Source of the DNA: Actinocrispum wychmicini
GTDB taxonomy: Bacteria > Actinomycetota > Actinomycetes > Mycobacteriales > Pseudonocardiaceae
NCBI RefSeq assembly: GCF_004345645.1
Contig: NZ_SLWS01000003.1
Span: 186,001 to 250,000, forward strand
Length of the DNA stretch: 64,000 nt
Direction: 5' to 3'
The notes under the pieces are model-generated. The model did no database searches, was not told the DNA's origin, and worked only from the letters and a program-made list of their open reading frames with translations. The first letter of the stretch is position 1; the number at the start of each line of letters is the position of its first letter. Made by a program: the position numbers and the translations under genes. Below, in pieces: positions 42,201-51,142 of this stretch.

Positions 42201-45200
42201 GCGATCACGTCCCGGCACTGCACGGGATCACCGGCGAGCACGACCTCACCCGGCGTGTTCACATGGGTCACGAACACGCGGTCCAGTCCGTCGATCGCGG
42301 CCCGGACGTCGTCGACCGCGGCCAGCACCACGTGGGTGGACCAGACCTCGCTGTCCGGGGTGTCGTCGGGCAGCCGCCAGGTCCGGCGCACCAGGTGCTT
42401 GGGGCCACGAAGCTGGTCCTGGAACAGCGGGCTCGCGGCCAGCGCGCCGTCGTCCCGATGGGCGGGATCCCAGACGCCGAGCGCGAACAACATGCTGCTT
42501 TCGCCGAGGCTGTAGCCGAACCCGCCGTCCGGGCGCAGGCCGAGCACGTCCCGGAGCATCCTGGTGTGCAGCACGGCGATGTTGGTGCCGGCGGCGAGCA
42601 TCACTGGGATGTCCTCCTGCAGGTCCGCCTCGTGCCGGAGCATGGCCCTGCGGTCGACGCCGGCACGTGCCCGCGGGAACAGCCGGGCGTGGTCGAACCG
42701 GCCTTCGCTCTCGTCCTCGAAGTCGGCCAGCAGCTGCGGGAACAGTCCGAAGACGTCCCGGCCGGCGCCGGGATACGTGGTGAACGCGCCCGGGTAGACG
42801 AACGCGACCCGGCCGTCCGGTCCGATCGGCCGAGCCGTGCAGTAGCTGCCGGACGGCGTGGTCCATTCACCGCCCTGGTCGATCACGGCTCGCAGATCCC
42901 GTTGCGCGGCAAGCAGTTCCTGCCGTAGGCGGGCTGTGTCCGTGGCGACCACCACCGCTGTGTACCGACCGGATGGTGTGTGCGGGACCTTGCCGGCGTC
43001 CACGTCGGCCAGGCACCGGGCGGCGGCCTCGGCCAGCTCGCGTCCGGTGTCGGCGGACAGGGGGATGATGAACGGACCGCTATAGCCGAGCCGTTGGGCC
43101 GGGGCGGCGGACGACATGATCAGGTGGACGCCGGCCGAGCCGACGGCCGCGATCCGCTTGGGGCCGCGGCGCAGCCAGGGCTGTGGCGCTTCCAGCCGGC
43201 ACCAGGGTGTACCGGTCGGATCCATGGCGAAGGACTCCGGAGTGGGCGGCAGTTGCGCCTGGTGCAGGCACAGCGCGACCTTGGCCACCGACGCCAGCAA
43301 CGCGCACTGCTGGGTGTCGCCGACGAGCGGGGTCAGGCTGCCCACCGCGCAGGTCAGCTCGTCGCCGCCGGTCTGGTACGCCTCGGCGAGCGCGGCGGGG
43401 TGGTCCACCTCAAGGTAATCGACCTGGTCCGGGCTGATTCCGGTGTCGGCGAACGGGTCACCGCCGATGCGGATGGCGTCGATCGTGGCATATCCGGTTT
43501 CGCCTGGCCGGGTCACGACGAGCACAGTCGCGCCGTCGCCTGGAGGCGTCGAGGAGGTCCTGGCGAGGACGTTCTCCACGCCACACGCTAGGTCGACGGC
43601 GCCGACGACGACCGCCTCGATGCTGGGGTCCATCAGCAGGAGACCGGCGACCTCAAGCGCGCGGGCACTGGAGGACACGGTGAACGACGGGCCGGTGAAG
43701 TCGCGGGACGCCGAGACCCGGCTGGCCATGATGTTGCCGATGTACGACAGCACTTCGTTGGCGCCCAACGGCTCGTGCACGGCGTCCCGCACTGCCGCCT
43801 CCAGCCGGTCCATCGCCTCTGGAGGCAACGTCACCTCGGTACGGAGGTGCGCGCCGATGTCGAAGCGGGCCCGGTGGGTGTGCGTCCGGGGCTCCATCTC
43901 CATGGCGACCACGACCGCGACACGCGACCGCCGGGGGAGCGCCGCGTCAGTCAGCGCCGCCTCGGCGGCTTCGAACAGCACGGCGTGCTGGGGGTTGAAC
44001 TGACCGAGGTCGGCCGGTGGGATGTGGTAGGCCGCCAAGTCGACCTCGGCGTGATCAATGTATCCCGCCGGCCCGAGCCGGGCCGCTGGTGGGTCGAGCT
44101 TGTCCGCGCCGAACCACCGGTCGTCCGGTCGCGGCCGGAGCACGGGTTCCCCGGTCCGGACGACTCGTGCCAGGTCAGGCAGGGTACGGACATCGCCCAG
44201 CCGGACGCCGATGCCGACCACGGCCAGTCGCGGCGGCCGGACCGGGTCGTCGTCCTGGGGGACTCTCGCTGGCTTGTCGGCGATGACCACGTGCGCGTTG
44301 GTCCCACCGAAGCCGAAGGCCGACACCCCGGCCCGGCGCGTTCCGGTCCACGGGCGCTCGGTGCGGACGACCTGCTCGGCCAGCGGTTCGCTGACGCCCA
44401 GGGTCGGCGGCAGCACGCCGGCCCGCATGGCCAGGATGACTTTGAGCATGCTCGTGAAGCCGGCGACGGTCAGCAGGTGCCCGACGTTCCCCTTCACCGA
44501 GCCCAGGGCGGGTGGTTGGCCGAAGAACGCCTCGACGCCGCGTAGCTCGGTGCTGTCGCCGATCGGGGTTCCGGTCGCGTGGCACTCGATGTAGTCCACG
44601 GTGGACTTGTCGATGCCGGCATAGGCGTGCCGGTACGCGTCGAGCTGTCCGTCGACGTCCGGGGTGAGCATGTGGCCTCGGGCGCCGTCGTTGCTCAGCC
44701 CGATCGACTCGACGACGGCGTGGATGCGGTCCTCGTCCCGGATCGCGTCGGCCAGCCGCTTGACCACGAACACACCCGCGCCCTGACCAGTGACGATGCC
44801 TGTGGAGTCGGTGTCGAACGGCTGGCTGACGCCGTTGCGGGGAAAGGCATGCAGGTTGGAGAACGACAGGTGGATCAACACCGGGTCCGGGGCGCACACC
44901 GCCCCGGCGAGTACCACGTCCGCCATGCCGGCGGCCAGGTAGTCGCGGGCCAGGGCGAGCGCGTAGAGCATGGACGAGCAGGCCGCGTCGAGCGCGATCC
45001 GTGGCCCGCCAAGGCCGAGCGTGTCGCCGACCACCTCCACAGGCAGCCCGAACGGCCGCAACCCTCGGTAATCGCGATCTTCGACCGGGGGGACCGCGAG
45101 GCCTCGCACGCCCTCCGTCACAGCCCGGTGGATCAGCGGGAGGGCCAGGTTCGTCGACTCCTCCGTGGGGAACGCGTAGTTGCCGAGGATGAGCCCGGTT

Positions 45201-45490
45201 CGGCCAAGGACGTCGGCCGGGATTCCCGCGTCGGCCAGGGCCTGCCTGGCCACCCGCAACGGCCAGCGGATCACCTTCTCCGGCCCGGTGTCGGGCACGA
45301 AGCCGCCGCGGGTGGCCGTGATCCGGTGGCGTTCGTCGCCCCAACCGCCCGGGACGGACGCGTCGGTGCCGAAAACCTCCCGGCCGCCTTCGGTGCGCAG
45401 GTCCCGTCCGGACCGCAGCGCGTCCCAGAACTCCTCCGGGCTTTCCGCGCCAGGCAGCAGGCAGGCCATGCCGACGATCGCGAGTTCCAT
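39263..45490 (-). CDS. PfaC/PfaB-like polyketide synthase: KS-CLF-AT-four hot-dog domains
   Basis: A 2075-residue megasynthase. KS: residues 1-410, with Cys171 (DAACSS), His304 (ECHATGT) and His338 (NVGH). Chain-length-factor-like KS: about 420-800, where the Cys is replaced (TVSSSARALEV). AT: about 890-1240, Ser994 in GYSLGE, resembling the PfaB type. Four hot-dog segments follow at about 1345-1500, 1555-1720, 1765-1925 and 1935-2075. The second and fourth carry dehydratase His (CHFPGDPV, His1616; CHFHRDPVMPG, His1974). The first and third lack it, which looks like two FabA-type double hot-dogs. There is no ACP or KR. The start shares one base with the stop of the KR-DH gene (TGATG). It should extend and dehydrate an ACP-bound acyl chain supplied by the other subunits. 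Confidence 0.92.
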   Translation of the reverse strand: MELAIVGMACLLPGAESPEEFWDALRSGRDLRTEGGREVFGTDASVPGGWGDERHRITATRGGFVPDTGPEKVIRWPLRVARQALADAGIPADVLGRTGLILGNYAFPTEESTNLALPLIHRAVTEGVRGLAVPPVEDRDYRGLRPFGLPVEVVGDTLGLGGPRIALDAACSSMLYALALARDYLAAGMADVVLAGAVCAPDPVLIHLSFSNLHAFPRNGVSQPFDTDSTGIVTGQGAGVFVVKRLADAIRDEDRIHAVVESIGLSNDGARGHMLTPDVDGQLDAYRHAYAGIDKSTVDYIECHATGTPIGDSTELRGVEAFFGQPPALGSVKGNVGHLLTVAGFTSMLKVILAMRAGVLPPTLGVSEPLAEQVVRTERPWTGTRRAGVSAFGFGGTNAHVVIADKPARVPQDDDPVRPPRLAVVGIGVRLGDVRTLPDLARVVRTGEPVLRPRPDDRWFGADKLDPPAARLGPAGYIDHAEVDLAAYHIPPADLGQFNPQHAVLFEAAEAALTDAALPRRSRVAVVVAMEMEPRTHTHRARFDIGAHLRTEVTLPPEAMDRLEAAVRDAVHEPLGANEVLSYIGNIMASRVSASRDFTGPSFTVSSSARALEVAGLLLMDPSIEAVVVGAVDLACGVENVLARTSSTPPGDGATVLVVTRPGETGYATIDAIRIGGDPFADTGISPDQVDYLEVDHPAALAEAYQTGGDELTCAVGSLTPLVGDTQQCALLASVAKVALCLHQAQLPPTPESFAMDPTGTPWCRLEAPQPWLRRGPKRIAAVGSAGVHLIMSSAAPAQRLGYSGPFIIPLSADTGRELAEAAARCLADVDAGKVPHTPSGRYTAVVVATDTARLRQELLAAQRDLRAVIDQGGEWTTPSGSYCTARPIGPDGRVAFVYPGAFTTYPGAGRDVFGLFPQLLADFEDESEGRFDHARLFPRARAGVDRRAMLRHEADLQEDIPVMLAAGTNIAVLHTRMLRDVLGLRPDGGFGYSLGESSMLFALGVWDPAHRDDGALAASPLFQDQLRGPKHLVRRTWRLPDDTPDSEVWSTHVVLAAVDDVRAAIDGLDRVFVTHVNTPGEVVLAGDPVQCRDVIARLGCRAAKAPANHVMHCPIVDPELDALAELNDYPLGTPAEGLELLSAYDYSEVGPIDRSVIAERIAYTLCSTVDFSRLVRTAHQRGFRYFVEVGPGATCTRWVTETLAGAEHLAVSVDRRGAAGATVLAQALARLISHGLKIDLGRLFGPAAPEAPARRTHTVRCGGEAIVDRVRRAAQAIEPQEVVTVEREPALRTMAGTIAQAHRAVLRAHTAVQERALDALYSTKDDVVWGPDDLLEFASGKVANVFGPRFAEADSYPTRVRLPEPPYLFVSRVVDIQGTTGTFEPASIITEYDIPNDAWYTVDGLTPCAVTIEAGQCDLLLISYLGIDFRTRGERRYRLLDSRLVFHGGLPRAGQTLRYEIAINRFVWNGDSLLFFFGYRCYADGQLILELLDACAGFFSPDELDDSRGVVATAADHRRRAAFKKTWFKPLARTDRTELSTSDLAKLAAGRPGDVFGPEWDQRADAANRSLRLPGEMLRMVDSIPRIDRLGGPCGLGALTAIKQLDPDGWYFRCHFPGDPVLAGSLVAEGGVQLLQVYAVYLGMHLVLPDAEFQSVPGLRTEVKVRGQITPATEKIRYEAEITGLTLLPRPTVVADITVYDGDKPIISMRDFGIQVREKPGTPYRPGPGGVPEFLGRRNHRGEPAFINELHLAHAAKGDLGVAMGPEFDVYGQRRAPHIPNGDFQFVDRIMSLDGIRGRLTPGAVMHTEYDSPPEAWYYATNAAMPNCVYMETSLQAAILLGYYLGATLASPTEEYSIRNLDGQATLVKDVDLKGRTIRQRSTLLSSQAVPGATLQRFSYELSCDDEVFYVGESLFGYFTADALANQVGLDAGKSVPPWRPVDEVVVDGGKYGKGYVYGRRQIDPTDWYFDCHFHRDPVMPGSLGVEAVLEALRRYVTDTGLAGDSPTFALPVGVAMSWKYRGQILRTDPEMAFELHVKDIRHEPDRLLVIADANVWRGSLRIYELTDLAVEAR

Positions 45491-47712
45491 CACGCCCCCA
45501 CCGCGAACTTGTCCGCCAACGCCTCGCTGCACACCAGGTCCACATCCCGGAACCGCAACAGCACCCGGCCGCCTCGTGAGCACGCGGTCACCGTGCACAT
45601 CTCCCGTGACTCGACCGAGCCGGTCTGCTCCACGACGACGAAGAACTCCTCGTTGTCCGGCAGCACCGCGTGACACTCCACGCCACCGACCGCGACGGGC
45701 AGGCTGGCCACGCCACGGTGGTGGCGGACCCACACCAACGCCGCCTGTAGGAGCAGGTCGGCGAGCACCGGGTTGTACGTGTCGACGGCGTACGCGCCGT
45801 CGGCCAGGTCGGCGTCGGCCAGAGAGCATGCGAACACCGTCCGGTCATCGGTCATTCGCTGGATGCCGCGCAACTTGGGACCGTGGAAAAGCGTTCCGTC
45901 CTCGTACGCGGTCACCTCCTGGGTCGGCTCCGGGAGGTTGGCCAGCACGGGAGTCGGCGGCAGCGCGGTGTCGGACATCACCGCCTGGTAGCGGGGCCGG
46001 TCGGACTCGTCGAGCACCAGCACGCCGACGGAACCCGGCGTGCTGCGCTCGACGATCCGCATCCGCAAGTCGCCCGGCGAACCAGTTAGTCCTTTAAGGA
46101 CAGCGAAGTCGGTGAGCGTACGCAGGTCAGGCCGGATCCTGCTGACAGCGTTGAGAACGGCGCCGATCGCGACCGTCGCGGGCAGCACAGGCAGCCCGCC
46201 GATCGCGTGGTCGGCGATGACCGGATGCCCGGCGATCCGGCTGATGTCGCGGTGCAGCACCAGACTTCCGCTGGACCGCACGGTCCGGGTCGACAGGGGT
46301 GGCCCGACCACGGTCACCACGTCCCGTGACCGTTCCGGCCGGAACTGGTCGACGAAGTGCCGCACGCCTTCCGCCAACGGGATCAGCGTGACCCCGCGTT
46401 CGGTGAACATCCGCGCCAGCTCCGGAGTGACCATGCCGCCCGCCCACGCACCCCAGTTGATCGCGGTCACCGAGCTGTCCGGGTACTGTCGCTTGAGGAC
46501 ACCGGCCATCCGGTTGAGCGCCTCGTTGGCCATCGCGTAGTCGGCCTGCCCGCGGTTGCCGAAGAACCCGGCGACCGAGGAGAACAGCACCACGTGCCGG
46601 AGGGTTCGGCCGTCGAGCGCCGCCAACACCGCAGCCAGGCCGGCGAGTTTCGGGGTCAGCACCCGGAGCACGTCCTCGGCGCGTTTGCCGGCGATCACCT
46701 GGTCGGCCAGCACCCCGGCGCCGTGTACCAAGCCGGTGATCCGGTACCCGGCAAGCGCTTCCGCCACGGCGGGCGCGTCGGCGATGTCGACTGAAAGGTA
46801 TTCGGCCCGGCCGCCGATCTCGCGGATCCGGGACAGCGTCTGGGAAATCTCCCGTGAGGCGACCAGGTCGCGGTACGTCCGTTCGACATCCCGGGGTGTC
46901 GGGTTGCCCGAGGCTCGCAGATGCGTGACGATCGCCGCCTTGAGGCCGTCGTCGGGAACGTCCCAAGCCCACGCCGGCTGCTCTCTCAACCGCGAGCGGC
47001 CTATCAGGAGCAGGCCGCACTTGTAGCGTTCGGCCAGTCCGATCGCGCACGCGGCCGTGACGCCACGGCCGCCGCCCGTGACCACGAGCAGGTCGTCCGG
47101 TCCCGGTTCGGCGACCTCGGGACCCGTCGTCCATAGTGGACCTTCGTTGAGCGTCGCCGTCCAACGTGTTCCGTCGGCGTCGTACCCGACGTGCGCCAAG
47201 TCCGCCTGGCTGTCGGCCAGCTCGGCCAGCACCAGCTCGGCGCACTGGCGCTCGGCCAGCTGTGGCGCCAGATCCAGGGAACGGCAATAGATGCTCGGCG
47301 CCTCGATCGCCAACGTCTTGACCAATCCGGACACTCCACCGAGCACGGCCCGTTCCAATATATCCACCTCGGATATATCCAGCCGGGTTACCGTGACGAA
47401 CGCGGCTCGTCCGGCTTGTTCGAGCAAGGCCTGGGTGTCCCTCGCGGTCAGCAACGCGTCGGCGAGGCTCATGCTGGCCGCGGCGACACTGTCCGGGGCC
47501 GAAGGGGCGATCCACAACGCGAGATCCAACTCCCGCACACCGTCCAGATCCCGGCGGACAGCCCAACCGGCGGCCTCAAGCGCCGCGGTGACCGCCTGCG
47601 CCAACGGGCCCGGGTCACCCGCGAGCAACGCCACCGGCGACGCCCGGTGGACCCGGTCGATCCGGTCCACCGCCGGCAGCCGGCTCAGCCCGACGCAGTG
47701 CCGCCCGATCAC
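45490..47712 (-). CDS. PKS subunit: ketoreductase plus product-template-like dehydratase
   Basis: A 740-residue protein equal to the C-terminal half of a PfaA split off as its own gene. Residues 1-200 are a degenerate Rossmann (structural KR) domain. Residues 205-470 are the catalytic KR (VVTGGGRGVTAA, Ser379 in LFSSVAGFFGNRGQ, Tyr392 in ADYAMANEAL). Residues 485-740 are a PS-DH hot-dog fold with HPVIADHAIGGLPVLPA. It starts at a GTG overlapping the TGA of the KS-AT-ACP gene (GTGA at 47709-47712). It reduces the beta-keto intermediate and probably dehydrates it. Confidence 0.9.
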   Translation of the reverse strand: MIGRHCVGLSRLPAVDRIDRVHRASPVALLAGDPGPLAQAVTAALEAAGWAVRRDLDGVRELDLALWIAPSAPDSVAAASMSLADALLTARDTQALLEQAGRAAFVTVTRLDISEVDILERAVLGGVSGLVKTLAIEAPSIYCRSLDLAPQLAERQCAELVLAELADSQADLAHVGYDADGTRWTATLNEGPLWTTGPEVAEPGPDDLLVVTGGGRGVTAACAIGLAERYKCGLLLIGRSRLREQPAWAWDVPDDGLKAAIVTHLRASGNPTPRDVERTYRDLVASREISQTLSRIREIGGRAEYLSVDIADAPAVAEALAGYRITGLVHGAGVLADQVIAGKRAEDVLRVLTPKLAGLAAVLAALDGRTLRHVVLFSSVAGFFGNRGQADYAMANEALNRMAGVLKRQYPDSSVTAINWGAWAGGMVTPELARMFTERGVTLIPLAEGVRHFVDQFRPERSRDVVTVVGPPLSTRTVRSSGSLVLHRDISRIAGHPVIADHAIGGLPVLPATVAIGAVLNAVSRIRPDLRTLTDFAVLKGLTGSPGDLRMRIVERSTPGSVGVLVLDESDRPRYQAVMSDTALPPTPVLANLPEPTQEVTAYEDGTLFHGPKLRGIQRMTDDRTVFACSLADADLADGAYAVDTYNPVLADLLLQAALVWVRHHRGVASLPVAVGGVECHAVLPDNEEFFVVVEQTGSVESREMCTVTACSRGGRVLLRFRDVDLVCSEALADKFAVGA

Positions 47713-50700
47713 ACTTTTGGGCCGACGGCCACCTCCACCGGCTCGCCGAGGAAGGCCACGATGTCGTCCAAAGTCCGCAGCTCGGCCAGCCGCTCCGGCC
47801 CCGCGCTCGCCGACCCTGGGAACAACTCGCCCAGCACACCCATGATCTCGACCCGTTTGATCGAGTCGATGCCCAGGTCGGCCTCGACATCCATGCTCGG
47901 GTCCAGCATGTCGGTCGGATACCCGGTCTTCTCGGACACCACCTGGAGCACGGCGTCCCGGACATTGCCCCGCGGTTCGATCACGACAGGTTCGTGCGTG
48001 ACGACGATGGGCTCGACCTCGGTGTGCCAACTGGTGATCACTGGCGGGGGATAGTCGACGGCTGGTTGGGGCGTCGGCGCACCCGCTTCGAGCTGGGCGA
48101 CGCTGCGGAGGACCTCGCTGGCGTGAATGTGACTCTGGCCGATGGCGACGCTGTGCTGTACCACGGCGTTGATGCCGGCCAGGACGGGTTCGCGCGGTCC
48201 CTGCTGGGCTTCGGTGGCGAGTACCGCGCTGAGGCGTTCGGCGATCCGCAGCTGGTTGGCCAGGTACTCGCGGTGCATCGCCAGATGTTCGGCCGCGACC
48301 GAGGGAACAACCGGCGCCGAAGCCCGCACGGGGGGAGCCACCGGTATGTGGTCAGTGTGGTTGTTCACGCGCAGAGCTTCTTCGAAGTCACGGCGGCGCT
48401 GTTCGGACACGTGGTTCACCCCGTTCAACGGAACCCTCATTCCCTTACTTGGTTCGGGCTTCGGCCGCTCCGCGGTGAAGCGGTTGAGCCGGCTGAGTGG
48501 CAGGCCCAGCACGACCAGCCGGGCGGCCACCTGTTTCATGGCCCGGTCGCTGTCCCGTCCCGGGCCGGCGTCGGCAGCCAGCACCGCCACGTCCGGGCGG
48601 TCGGCCAGGATCCGCCGGGTCAGGCCGGCGAGCACGGCTTTGGGGCCGAACTCCACGAAGATCCGGAACCCGTCGGCGTACATCTGCTCGATCCGGGTCG
48701 AGAAGTGGACGGGTTCGTGGAGCTGCCTGACCAGCAGGTCCCGGTTCGCGGCCACGTCCTCGCCGTACGACGCGTCGATCACGTTGGGGTACACCGGGAA
48801 ACGCGGCTTAGCTATATCCATCGTGGATAGAGCGTCGCGGAGGAGTTGCCCGGCATGCGCGACATAACGCGTGTGGAACGCCGCCGCCACCGGGATCTCC
48901 TTGGCACCCACACCGGCGGTCCGGCAGTCGTCGACGAAGGCCCGTACGGCTTCGGTGCCGCCGCCGACCACCACCTGGTCCGGGGCGTTGATGTTGCACA
49001 CCACGACATCCGCGTGCCCGGCGAGCATGGACCTCACCCAGTCGACGCCGGCACTGACTGCGGCCATCGTGCCTGGGTCGGCGGTCGGATCAGTGCGGTT
49101 CATCGCCCGACCTCGAGCCCACGCCAGCCGCACGAACTCGCTTTCGGTGACACTGCCCGCCGCGCACAACGCCGTCAGCTCGCCGAAGCTGTGCCCGATC
49201 GCGCCCTCGGCCACAAAGCCGGACCCGGCGAGATAGCGGTACTGGCCAAGCGCGAGCGCGCCCACCGCGGGCTGGGCGTAGTCGGTGCGGCGAAGTGCGT
49301 CCTCCTGAGCGTCCCGGGTGGCGGCGTCGAAGGCCGGCGGAGGGAACACCACACGCCCCAATGAGAAGGCGGTGGATGCCAGGTCGAAGGCGGCGCGGAT
49401 TGGGGGGATCGCCATCGCGGCATGTGCGCCCATGCCGACGTACTGGCTGCCTTGGCCGGCGAACATGGCGACGACCGGCCCGACCTGGGCTCGACGGCGG
49501 TAGTAGGCGCCGGGGAATTCGAACGAGTCGGGCGAGGAGCGCAGGCGTTGGGCTGCCTCGGTTCGCAACCGGGCTAGTTCCGCCTCGTCGACGGCGACCA
49601 CGGCCAGGCGGGCGTGGTCGGCGGGAATCGGCGAGTCCGATGGGTCCGACTCCAGGCGGGAAACCAGCTCACCGGGAGTGGGCGCGTGCCAGACGTGCAC
49701 CTGGGCGACCGGATGCAGCACGGTCACCTCGCCGCCGTGTTCTTCGAGGCCGCCGTGTTCTTCGAGGACACAGTGGAAGTTGGTGCCGCCGAAGCCGAAG
49801 GACGACAGCGCGGCGCGGCGGACCGGCCGGTCGGGGTCGGCGATCCAGGGACGGGTCGCGGTGTTGACGTAGAACGGCGAGGTCGGGAAGTCCATCGCTG
49901 CGCGTGGGCGGTCCACGTTGATCGTCGGCGGCAGGACCTTCTGGTGCAACGCCAGGGCCAGCTTGATCATCCCGGCCGCGCCCGCGGCGGCCTTGGTGTG
50001 CCCGATCTGGGACTTCACGCTGCCCACCGCGGCGAACTGGGTGTCGTCGGTCGCGGCGGCGAACGCCGCACGCAACGCGGTCAGCTCGGTCAGGTCGCCG
50101 ACCGCGGTGCCCGTGCCGTGGCATTCCACCAGGCCGACCTGGTCGGGGCCGAACCCGGCGTCCTCGTACGCCCGGCGCAGTGCCACTTCCTGGCCTTCTT
50201 TGCGCGGGGCGTAGATGCTCTTGAACCGGCCGTCGCTGGAGCTGCCGATGCCGCGCAGCACCGCGTAGATCCGGTCACCGTCCCGTTCGGCGTCGGCCAG
50301 CCGCTTCAACGCCAGCATGCCGATGCCCTCGCCGATCAGGGTCCCGTCGCCGGACTCGTCGAACGGCCGGATCGTGCCGTTCCGGGAGAACGCGGGCGTC
50401 TTGGAGAAACACAGGTACATCAGGATCGTGTTCTCCGCGTCGCAGCCGCCGGTGATCATCAGGTCGGCCCGGCCGCTGGCCAGTTCCGCCGCTGCCATCC
50501 GCACCGCGGCCAGCGAACTGGCACAGGCGGCGTCCACCGTGCAGTTGGTGCCGCCGAGGTCGAACCGGTTGGCGATCCGGCCGGCCACCACGTTGCCCAG
50601 CATGCCGGGGAACGAGTTCTCCTCCCACGGCGCGAACGCCTTGACGAACTTGTCCGCGATCTCTTTCGTGTCGGCCTCGCTGAGCCGGCACGCGCGGAGG

Positions 50701-51134
50701 ACCCGTTTCAGCACCGGGGTCTGCAACCGGGTCGCCAGCGGCTGGGTCAGCGAGTTCGCGCCGGTGACCCCGAGCACCACGCCGGTCCGGGACGGGTCGT
50801 ACCACGACGAGCCGGGCGCGCCCGCGTCGGCGAGGACCTGTTTGGCCACCACCAGACTCAGCAGCTGCAGCACGTCGGTGACCTCGAGGGTGTTCGGCGG
50901 CAGGCCGAACTCCATCGGGTCGAACCGCACGGTCGGGATGAACCCGCCGCGTTTGCAGTACGTCTTGTCCGGCGCCGAAGGGTCCGGGTCGTAGTGGTCC
51001 TCAATGGACCAGTGGGTCGCCGGCACGTCCTCGATGCAGTCGCGGGCCTGGACGACGTTGTCCCAGAACTCGCGCAGGTCGCCGGCCTTCGGGTACAACG
51101 CCCCGAGCCCGACGATCGCGATCGGAGTCTCCAT
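47709..51134 (-). CDS. PKS subunit PfaA-like: KS-AT-ACP
   Basis: A 1141-residue iterative PKS subunit. KS: residues 1-460, with Cys204 (DAACASS), His339 (ECHGTGT) and His379 (QIGHT). AT: about 550-880, Ser649 in GHSFGE and His754. A linker leads to one ACP (about 1055-1135) with the phosphopantetheine Ser1091 in DLGIDSIKR. Classic PfaA has five to nine tandem ACPs and a KR in the same chain; here there is one ACP and the KR is a separate gene. ATG at 51134 has GGGGAG upstream and gives the family N-terminus METPIAIVGLGALYP. No phosphopantetheinyl transferase is encoded in the window. Confidence 0.94.
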   Translation of the reverse strand: METPIAIVGLGALYPKAGDLREFWDNVVQARDCIEDVPATHWSIEDHYDPDPSAPDKTYCKRGGFIPTVRFDPMEFGLPPNTLEVTDVLQLLSLVVAKQVLADAGAPGSSWYDPSRTGVVLGVTGANSLTQPLATRLQTPVLKRVLRACRLSEADTKEIADKFVKAFAPWEENSFPGMLGNVVAGRIANRFDLGGTNCTVDAACASSLAAVRMAAAELASGRADLMITGGCDAENTILMYLCFSKTPAFSRNGTIRPFDESGDGTLIGEGIGMLALKRLADAERDGDRIYAVLRGIGSSSDGRFKSIYAPRKEGQEVALRRAYEDAGFGPDQVGLVECHGTGTAVGDLTELTALRAAFAAATDDTQFAAVGSVKSQIGHTKAAAGAAGMIKLALALHQKVLPPTINVDRPRAAMDFPTSPFYVNTATRPWIADPDRPVRRAALSSFGFGGTNFHCVLEEHGGLEEHGGEVTVLHPVAQVHVWHAPTPGELVSRLESDPSDSPIPADHARLAVVAVDEAELARLRTEAAQRLRSSPDSFEFPGAYYRRRAQVGPVVAMFAGQGSQYVGMGAHAAMAIPPIRAAFDLASTAFSLGRVVFPPPAFDAATRDAQEDALRRTDYAQPAVGALALGQYRYLAGSGFVAEGAIGHSFGELTALCAAGSVTESEFVRLAWARGRAMNRTDPTADPGTMAAVSAGVDWVRSMLAGHADVVVCNINAPDQVVVGGGTEAVRAFVDDCRTAGVGAKEIPVAAAFHTRYVAHAGQLLRDALSTMDIAKPRFPVYPNVIDASYGEDVAANRDLLVRQLHEPVHFSTRIEQMYADGFRIFVEFGPKAVLAGLTRRILADRPDVAVLAADAGPGRDSDRAMKQVAARLVVLGLPLSRLNRFTAERPKPEPSKGMRVPLNGVNHVSEQRRRDFEEALRVNNHTDHIPVAPPVRASAPVVPSVAAEHLAMHREYLANQLRIAERLSAVLATEAQQGPREPVLAGINAVVQHSVAIGQSHIHASEVLRSVAQLEAGAPTPQPAVDYPPPVITSWHTEVEPIVVTHEPVVIEPRGNVRDAVLQVVSEKTGYPTDMLDPSMDVEADLGIDSIKRVEIMGVLGELFPGSASAGPERLAELRTLDDIVAFLGEPVEVAVGPKV

Positions 51135-51142
51135 GTCTCCCC

